Part shown: positions 1 to 4,822 of the stretch, piece by piece
Position numbering within the stretch: position 1 is the first letter of the stretch
How the letters are laid out: the number at the start of each line of letters is the position of its first letter
Source: Chloroflexota bacterium
GTDB taxonomy: Bacteria > Chloroflexota > Limnocylindria > QHBO01
Direction of reading: 5' to 3'
DNA length: 5,606 nt
NCBI GenBank assembly: GCA_013694645.1
Contig: JACDBZ010000190.1
Location: forward strand, 1-5,606
The notes under the pieces: generated by a model
Databases searched by the model: none
Seen by the model: only the letters and a program-made list of their open reading frames with translations
What the model was told of the DNA's origin: nothing
Program-made: the position numbers and the translations under genes

Positions 1-208
1 TCATCAGTGACGTCTCGTGGGCGTCCGCACTACGGCCGCGCTGAAATTGTCAAATGCTGGCCCGAGTCGCATTAGCTGGGTCGACCCGCCCTGGACCACG
101 TCGCTGAGCGTGGCCGAGGGCCGTTGGCGGTCGTTCTGTCAGCTAACGCGCACCACGCAGGCATTTGTAGGAAGGCTGCTCAACCAGCCGGGCGCCAGCC
201 GCATCGGG
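1..208. other. Region downstream of the operon, no gene seen
   Basis: This stretch is less GC-rich around 41-60 than the genes. No reading frame here has family features, and no hairpin followed by a T-run is visible on the minus strand after the stop codon, so I cannot place a terminator. The expected next complex I gene (nuoJ) does not begin within these bases in any form I can recognise. Confidence 0.6.
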
Positions 209-2602
209 CTAGCGGGTAGGTCGCTCCCGGTCGGACATCTCGAGGATGTCGAGCATCGGCAGGTCGCGCTGGTACTCGCTGAACTCGAACTCGGGGCCGC
301 AGCGCAGTGCGTCGTACGGGCAGGCATCGGCGCAGATGCCGCAGAAGATGCAGCGACTCACGTCCAGCTGGTACGTCTCGAGGATGCGGGGCCGCGGCAT
401 CAACGCCCCGACCGGGCAGGTCTCCGCGCAGCGGCCACAGGAGACGCAGGGCGTCTCGTTGAGGCTGACGAAGTCGGCCGTGGTGACCAGCGAGTCGAAG
501 CCTTTGCCGATGAAGTCGTAGCAGCCGGCGCCGACGATCTCTTTGCACACCTGGGCGCAGCGACCGCAATCGATACAGCGGGAATAGTCGCGCAGGATGA
601 ACGAGTGCGTCTCGTCGCGGCCGTAGCCGTGGTTGACGCCGACGTACGGGTTGTCCTGGATCGAGCGTTCGTCGATGGCCATGTTGAGCGTCGTCTCGTA
701 CTCGATCGCCGCCTCGCGCAGGTCGCAATGGCCGATCGCCTCGCAGGTGCACTGGAGGCAGCGCGACGCCTCGGCCATGGCCTGGTCGCCGGTATAGCCG
801 AACTCGTACTCGTTGAAGGTGCCCTTGCGCTCGTCCGCCTCCTGCCTGCCCATGATGGCGCGCGGCTCCTTGACGTCATCGGTGAAGGGCACGATGGTCA
901 GGAAGTTGGGCTGTGGCTCGGTGACGATGCGCCGAACCTGCGGATCGTCGAGATCGTGTCCGCGCAGCCAGTAGTCCATGGCGTATGACGCGCGACGGGC
1001 CTCACCGATGGCTTCGACCACGGTCGCGGCGCCGGTCCGAACGTCGCCCGAGGCGAAGATCTTCGGGACGTTGGTGCGGAAGATGTGCTCCTCCGCCACC
1101 AGGTTGCCGCGACGGTCGACCTCGAGTCCGGCGCGGATCTCGTCCGGCTCGGATTCGATCCACGACAGCTCCGGTCCCTGGCCGATGGCGCCCAGCACGG
1201 TGTCGCACTCCACGATGAACTCGGTGCCCGGCATGGGCTCGGGACGCCGCCTTCCCTGTGGGTCGGGCTCGCCGAGCTTCATGCGCTGGAACTCGACACC
1301 GGTGACCTTGTCGTTCTCGCCGGTGACGATGCGGGTCGGAGCGGCCTGGAAGATGACGCGCGCACCCTCCTCGATTGCCTCGTGCACTTCATCGGCGGCG
1401 GGCATGTCCTTGAGGTCGCGACGATAGACGAGGGTCACCTCAGCGGCCCCCTGGCGCACGCTGGTGCGCGTGCAGTCGATGGCGGTGAACCCGCCGCCGA
1501 TGACGACCACCCTGGCGCCTTTGAGCCGCGGGACCGGGACGCCGCGGGTGGAGTTGTAGAGATTCTCGAGCGCGTTGACGGTGCCATCGGCATGCTCGCC
1601 CGGGATCCCGAGCTCGTTCGACTTGTAGCAGCCGATGCCGACGTAGATCGCGTCGTACTCATCGATGATGTCGCCGAGGTGGAAGTCACGCCCGAGCCGC
1701 ATGTTGGGCTTGAAGGCGGCGCCGAGCTCCCACACGTGATTGAGCTCGCGATCCATCCAGCCCTTCGGCAGGCGGTACTGCGGAATGCCGTAGCGCAGCA
1801 TGCCGCCCTGCTCCGGATCGGCCTCGTACACATCGCACGCATGACCGCGCAGCTGAAGGTAGTAGGCGGCAGTCATGCCGGCCGGTCCCGCACCGATGAT
1901 CGCCACGCGGCGGCCGGTGGGTGGATCCTTCGGCCACGGGATCGGCGCCGGCGCGTCCACCTCGAGCACCCGGTCCGCGCAGTACCGATGCGAGTCTCGG
2001 ATGGCGATGGCGGTATCCACCTCCTCGCGCCGGCAATGCGTCTCGCATGGCGCGGGGCAGACGCGGCCGAGGATCGCCGGGAAGGGGAGGGAGCGCTTCA
2101 GGATGCGCGTCGCCTCTTCCCAGTTGCCGAGGGTGTTCTGCTTCAGGTACCCCGGGATGTCGACGCGGGTTGGGCACTTGAACTGGCACGGCGGCAGGCA
2201 GTAGGCATCGTGATCGCTGAAGATCAGCTCGAGCACCATGCGGCGGTTCTCGATGACCCGCTCCGAATGGGTCGTGATGACCATCCCCGGCTCGATCTGC
2301 GTGCCGCAGCTGATCGGCGTGTCGTCGCGCCCGGCAACCTCGACCACGCAGATGCGGCAGGCGCCGTACGGGGCCAGCTTTGGCTCGTAGCACAGGGTGG
2401 GCACGTCGATGCCCAGCACCCGGCAGGCCTGGAGGATCGTCTGTCCCTCCTCGACCTGGAGCTCCCGGCCGTTGATCGTGACGCCGATCTCACGGGTGCC
2501 GGGAACCATCGGCCAGAGCGGGGTGTAGTCGGACGCGATCTTCGCGTCGCCATCTCCACTGCCGTTGCCGGCGGAGTGGCCGTTCGTCGTTCCGAAGCTC
2601 AT
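209..2602 (-). CDS. Fusion flavoprotein: NuoG-type 2Fe-2S domain, GltD-type NAD(P)H/FAD oxidoreductase, 4Fe-4S motifs and C-terminal half of NuoI
   Basis: The protein has 797 residues and a Gly/Ser/Asn-rich N-terminus. Domains in order: NuoG-like 2Fe-2S ferredoxin (38-115; C71, C82, C85, C99). Cysteine-rich GltD/dihydropyrimidine-dehydrogenase-type domain (131-211; H131, C135, C139, C143, then G-R-V-C182-P-A-P-C186-x3-C190). FAD site G-A-G-P-A-G at 237-242. NAD(P)H site G-G-G-F-T-A at 369-374 with Y-R-R at 393-395, often a mark of NADP(H) use. FAD-closing G-D at 519-520. An extra cluster motif C615-x2-C618-x-C620-x5-C626. Two NuoG/hydrogenase-type 4Fe-4S motifs (C676/679/682/686 and C719/722/725/729). 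Finally a single NuoI second motif (C751/754/757/761-P) with the NuoI tail G-P-E-F-E-F-S-E-Y. The molybdopterin-like domain of NuoG is absent. The likely role is to oxidise NAD(P)H and pass electrons through iron-sulphur clusters towards NuoI. NuoG-N/GltD fusions occur in anaerobes as I recall, but the NuoI tail is not one I recognise. Confidence 0.9.
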   Translation of the reverse strand: MSFGTTNGHSAGNGSGDGDAKIASDYTPLWPMVPGTREIGVTINGRELQVEEGQTILQACRVLGIDVPTLCYEPKLAPYGACRICVVEVAGRDDTPISCGTQIEPGMVITTHSERVIENRRMVLELIFSDHDAYCLPPCQFKCPTRVDIPGYLKQNTLGNWEEATRILKRSLPFPAILGRVCPAPCETHCRREEVDTAIAIRDSHRYCADRVLEVDAPAPIPWPKDPPTGRRVAIIGAGPAGMTAAYYLQLRGHACDVYEADPEQGGMLRYGIPQYRLPKGWMDRELNHVWELGAAFKPNMRLGRDFHLGDIIDEYDAIYVGIGCYKSNELGIPGEHADGTVNALENLYNSTRGVPVPRLKGARVVVIGGGFTAIDCTRTSVRQGAAEVTLVYRRDLKDMPAADEVHEAIEEGARVIFQAAPTRIVTGENDKVTGVEFQRMKLGEPDPQGRRRPEPMPGTEFIVECDTVLGAIGQGPELSWIESEPDEIRAGLEVDRRGNLVAEEHIFRTNVPKIFASGDVRTGAATVVEAIGEARRASYAMDYWLRGHDLDDPQVRRIVTEPQPNFLTIVPFTDDVKEPRAIMGRQEADERKGTFNEYEFGYTGDQAMAEASRCLQCTCEAIGHCDLREAAIEYETTLNMAIDERSIQDNPYVGVNHGYGRDETHSFILRDYSRCIDCGRCAQVCKEIVGAGCYDFIGKGFDSLVTTADFVSLNETPCVSCGRCAETCPVGALMPRPRILETYQLDVSRCIFCGICADACPYDALRCGPEFEFSEYQRDLPMLDILEMSDRERPTR
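212..388 (-). other. NuoI C-terminal half (domain)
   Basis: Residues 739-797 of the fusion flavoprotein. The stretch T-Y-Q-L-D-V-S-R-C-I-F-C-G-I-C followed by A-C-P and G-P-E-F-E-F-S-E-Y-Q-R-D is the second cluster motif and tail of NuoI. It differs from the NuoG-type motifs just before it. It is an unpaired motif here, and its partner lies at 4811-4536. Confidence 0.8.
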
Positions 2603-2605
2603 CGG

Positions 2606-2610
2606 TTCCT
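2606..2610 (-). promoter_or_regulatory. Ribosome-binding site of the NuoG/GltD/NuoI-C fusion gene
   Basis: AGGAA on the minus strand overlaps the TAG stop of nuoF and lies 3 bases before the ATG at 2602-2600. The spacing is short, but it supports this start over the later methionine at residue 32. Confidence 0.5.
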
Positions 2611-3976
2611 ACTCTAGCCGGGCTGCCGGCTCGACGCCGGCGAGCGGCTCGATGAGCGGCAGCAGCTCGCTCGTGCGGCACGCCCCGGCGATGCAGACGC
2701 CGCGCTCGGCATGCGCCCGGTACTCGTCCCCGAAGCGATCGAGCGTCGTCAGGATCGGGCCGGACGCCAGGCGTTCGAGCTTGCAGAGGGCGGTGTCGCT
2801 CACCTTGCGCGAGAGGTCACGCAGGAGCGTGAAGTCGTTCGGGCGAGGGGTGGCGGCCAGGATGCGGTCGACCGTCTCGACGAGGCGCTTGGTCCCGATC
2901 CGGCACGGCACCGCCTTGCCGCACGCCTCGCGCGCGTTGAAGTCGATGAAGAAGCGAGCGGTGTCGACCATGCAGGTGGCGCTATCGGTGACGAGCACCG
3001 ATCCGGAGCCGATGATGGCGCCGGCGCCCTCGAGGTCGTCGAAGTCGTACGGCAGGTTGAGCGAGCCGGCGTCGATGGCGCCGCCACCCGGTCCGCCGAC
3101 GAAGAGCGCCTTGGTCGTCCCGGTTCCGCCGCCGGCCATCCCGAGCAGGTCGAGCAGGGGGGTGCCGAGCGGGATCTCGAGAAGGCCCGGCTCGCCGACG
3201 CGGCCCATGACTGTGACGAGCTTGGTGCCTCGGCTGGCCTCGGTGCCGACCGAGGCGAAGGCGTCGGGTGAATGGGCCAGGATCCACGCAACGTGGGCCA
3301 GTGTCTCCCCGTTCTGCACGATTGTCGGGGCGCCCCACAGGCCCCGCTCCGCGGGATACGGCGGACGGATGAGTGGCATGCCGCGGTCGCCGGAGAGGGC
3401 ACTGATGAGGGCGGTTTCCTCGCCGGCCACGTACGCGCCGGATCCTTCCCAGACGCTCAGCTGGACACTCGTGTCGGTACCCAGAACGAGGTAGCCCCCG
3501 AGATGCGAGTCGGTCGCTTCGCGAATCGCTGTCTGCAGCCGCTCGATCGCGAGGGGCCAGTCGCGCCGCACGGCGACGATGGCCTCGCTGGCCCCGACCG
3601 CGTAGGCGGCGATGATCAGCCCCTCCACCACGAGATGCGGGTTGCCCTCGGCGAGCGCCCGGTCGCCGAGGGCGCTCGGGTCGGCCGCCATGAGGTTGGC
3701 GACCACGATCTTGCGGTCGGCGTCCATCTCGCGGGCCACACGCCATTTGGCGGCTGTCGGGAACCCGGAGCCGCCGCGACCGCGCAGGCCGGCCGCGCGA
3801 ATCTCCTCGATCACGTCGGTGGGCGTCAGCCGGGTGACCGCGCGCTCCAGGCCGGCGTACCCACCGTGCTCGCGGTAGCTCGCCAGGCTCGTTGGATCGA
3901 CTCGGCCGATATCGGTCAGCAGGCGGTGCTCGCCGCCGTCGAGGATGCGAATCTGCGGTGAGAGCGCGCCCGCCAT
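2609..3976 (-). CDS. nuoF: NuoF-like flavoprotein subunit with degenerate NADH site and N3 cluster
   Basis: The protein has 455 residues. NuoF normally binds FMN, oxidises NADH and holds 4Fe-4S cluster N3. The start ATG at 3976 is one base after the previous stop (TGAGATG). The frame stays open to 4294, but that extension would overlay the NuoE domain and has no family similarity. Visible features: FMN glycine loop at 66-78 (G-R-G-G-S-G-F-P-T-A-A-K-W); G-E-E-T-A-L at 185-190; R-P-P-Y-P-A at 204-209; an SLBB-like region near 250-275; and the C-terminal cluster domain. Oddities: the usual N-A-D-E-S-E-P-G stretch reads N-L-M-A-A-D-P-S (94-101). The usual C-G-x-C-x-P-C-R reads C352-G-K-A355-V-P-C358-R, leaving C352, C358 and C398 as possible N3 ligands. 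Near the C-terminus C428-x4-C433 resembles the linker of hydrogenase- and formate-dehydrogenase-type NuoF proteins. The family is certain, but FMN and NADH binding is not. Confidence 0.9.
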   Translation of the reverse strand: MAGALSPQIRILDGGEHRLLTDIGRVDPTSLASYREHGGYAGLERAVTRLTPTDVIEEIRAAGLRGRGGSGFPTAAKWRVAREMDADRKIVVANLMAADPSALGDRALAEGNPHLVVEGLIIAAYAVGASEAIVAVRRDWPLAIERLQTAIREATDSHLGGYLVLGTDTSVQLSVWEGSGAYVAGEETALISALSGDRGMPLIRPPYPAERGLWGAPTIVQNGETLAHVAWILAHSPDAFASVGTEASRGTKLVTVMGRVGEPGLLEIPLGTPLLDLLGMAGGGTGTTKALFVGGPGGGAIDAGSLNLPYDFDDLEGAGAIIGSGSVLVTDSATCMVDTARFFIDFNAREACGKAVPCRIGTKRLVETVDRILAATPRPNDFTLLRDLSRKVSDTALCKLERLASGPILTTLDRFGDEYRAHAERGVCIAGACRTSELLPLIEPLAGVEPAARLE

Positions 3977-3977
3977 C

Positions 3978-4811
3978 TCAGGTCCGCCCCCCGGAAGACG
4001 CGACGGCGGCGCGTCGCTCTCCGACGATGTGCAGCGCCTTTGCCTCGTCAAGCGGGCCGTAGACCAGCGTGTCCACGCGTATCGCGGGGCTGATCGTTCC
4101 GGCGCCGACGTCGCTGCGCGTCTCGAGCGTGAAGCGTCCGTCCGGGGTCGTCTCGCCGGCCCCGATGCCGAGCTCCCCTTCCAGCGCTTCGAGCAGGCGG
4201 TCTCCGCCGGCGAACCGACACGAGGCACAGTCGCAGACGGTGATGACGTGCCCCTCGGTGGGGAGCAGCCGGAAGCCGCCGAGGCCGGCTGCACCGAAGA
4301 CCTGCGCCCAGTGGATGGTCATCCGATCACTGACCCGACGGAGCGCCTGCTCGGGCAGGTAGCCGTAGCGCTCCTCGATCGGACGCAAGATGGCGATGAG
4401 CGCCTCCGGCCGGCCACCGAAGCCGTCGATCACCCCGTCGACGAAGGGCGTGTCGATGACTTCGTCCCAGCGGGCCGCGTTGCGCATCGGCCGCGCGAGC
4501 AACCCGGCGCGACGGTACGCGTTCGCATCCTTGCGCTCGTCATAGATCTCCGGCATGCCGTATCGGATCCGGTTGCCCTCCGAGTCGAAGCCACTCATGT
4601 CGATCGCCTCCACCGGGCAGACCTGCGCGCACTGGAAGCAGACCTCACACTTGTGCTCGCCGAACGGATCGTAGATGAGATCGAGGCGGCCGCGCCATCG
4701 GTCGGGGATCTCCGGACGCTGCTCGGGGTACTGGCGCGTCACCTTCGGCGCGAAGAAGTTGCGGAAGGTGGTGGCCATGCCCTTGGCGATGCCGGATCCG
4801 GGGAATGCCAT
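3978..4811 (-). CDS. Fusion protein: N-terminal half of NuoI (one 4Fe-4S motif) joined to NuoE-like domain
   Basis: The protein has 277 residues and starts at ATG 4811 behind a good ribosome-binding site. Residues 1-90 match the first half of NuoI: a helix of the kind that lies on the membrane (residues 8-20), Q-Y-P-E, R-W-R-G-R, and one 4Fe-4S motif with C55, C58, C61 and C65-P. The second NuoI motif should begin near residue 92 but is absent. The chain instead runs through a linker into a NuoE domain (about 135-265), recognised by E-R-Y-G-Y-L-P, G-E-T-T-P-D-G-R-F-T-L-E-T and the final Y-G-P-L. NuoE normally holds a 2Fe-2S cluster with two cysteine pairs. Here the first pair survives (C193 and C198, with an extra C195), but the second pair is replaced by D234 and G238. 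NuoI normally carries electrons to the N2 cluster, and NuoE is the partner of NuoF. The domain calls are firm, but cluster content is uncertain. Confidence 0.88.
   Translation of the reverse strand: MAFPGSGIAKGMATTFRNFFAPKVTRQYPEQRPEIPDRWRGRLDLIYDPFGEHKCEVCFQCAQVCPVEAIDMSGFDSEGNRIRYGMPEIYDERKDANAYRRAGLLARPMRNAARWDEVIDTPFVDGVIDGFGGRPEALIAILRPIEERYGYLPEQALRRVSDRMTIHWAQVFGAAGLGGFRLLPTEGHVITVCDCASCRFAGGDRLLEALEGELGIGAGETTPDGRFTLETRSDVGAGTISPAIRVDTLVYGPLDEAKALHIVGERRAAVASSGGRT
4017..4409 (-). other. NuoE-like thioredoxin-fold domain with half of its cluster ligands
   Basis: Residues about 135-265 of the fusion protein. The helical lead-in and the thioredoxin-like part of NuoE are both recognisable. 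The codons for D234 and G238, where the family has the third and fourth cysteines, lie at 4112-4110 and 4100-4098. Confidence 0.75.
4536..4811 (-). other. NuoI N-terminal half (domain)
   Basis: Residues 1-92 of the fusion protein. They cover the membrane-surface helix and the first cysteine motif of NuoI (C55 codon at 4649-4647), and end in the linker where intact NuoI proteins lead into their second R-C-I-F-C-G motif. The matching second half is at 388-212. Confidence 0.8.
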
Positions 4812-4817
4812 CAGTCG

Positions 4818-4822
4818 CTCCT
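4818..4822 (-). promoter_or_regulatory. Ribosome-binding site of the NuoI-N/NuoE fusion gene
   Basis: AGGAG on the minus strand uses the last base of the nuoH stop codon and lies 6 bases before the ATG at 4811-4809. It supports this start and indicates translational coupling to nuoH. Confidence 0.75.

Noticed and set aside
25..53. TTGACA on the minus strand at 53-48, a perfect -35 hexamer for a possible downstream gene
   Set aside because: The hexamer 17 bases further on is GTGCGG, which is not a -10 element, and no start codon with a ribosome-binding site follows inside the window. One hexamer alone is weak evidence.
1..72. Short minus-strand frames starting at ATG 72-70 (22 codons) and ATG 4-2 (window edge)
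   Set aside because: Neither has a convincing ribosome-binding site. The first is tiny and without features, and the second has no visible coding sequence to judge.
72..146. Seven-base inverted repeat TTAGCTG / CAGCTAA with a 61-base spacer
   Set aside because: Too short and too widely spaced to stand out from chance, with no associated element.
193..214. Stem of about seven pairs with one mismatch around the last stop codon, considered as a terminator
   Set aside because: It contains the stop codon, has a mismatch, and is not followed by a T-run on the minus strand.
17..988. Plus-strand open frame of 323 residues
   Set aside because: It is also antisense to the fusion flavoprotein and has the same biased composition. 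Only its first part lies in intergenic sequence, and no ribosome-binding site is evident.
1085..2617. Long plus-strand open frame of 510 residues
   Set aside because: It is antisense to the conserved fusion flavoprotein, with Ala/Arg/Val/Asp-biased composition typical of reverse frames in GC-rich genes and no recognisable motif.
3977..4294. Upstream extension of the NuoF frame to a 561-residue protein
   Set aside because: The extra 106 residues are Arg/Ser/Pro-rich, match no family, and lie opposite in frame to the well-conserved NuoE domain. The ATG at 3976, one base after the preceding stop, fits NuoF's normal length.
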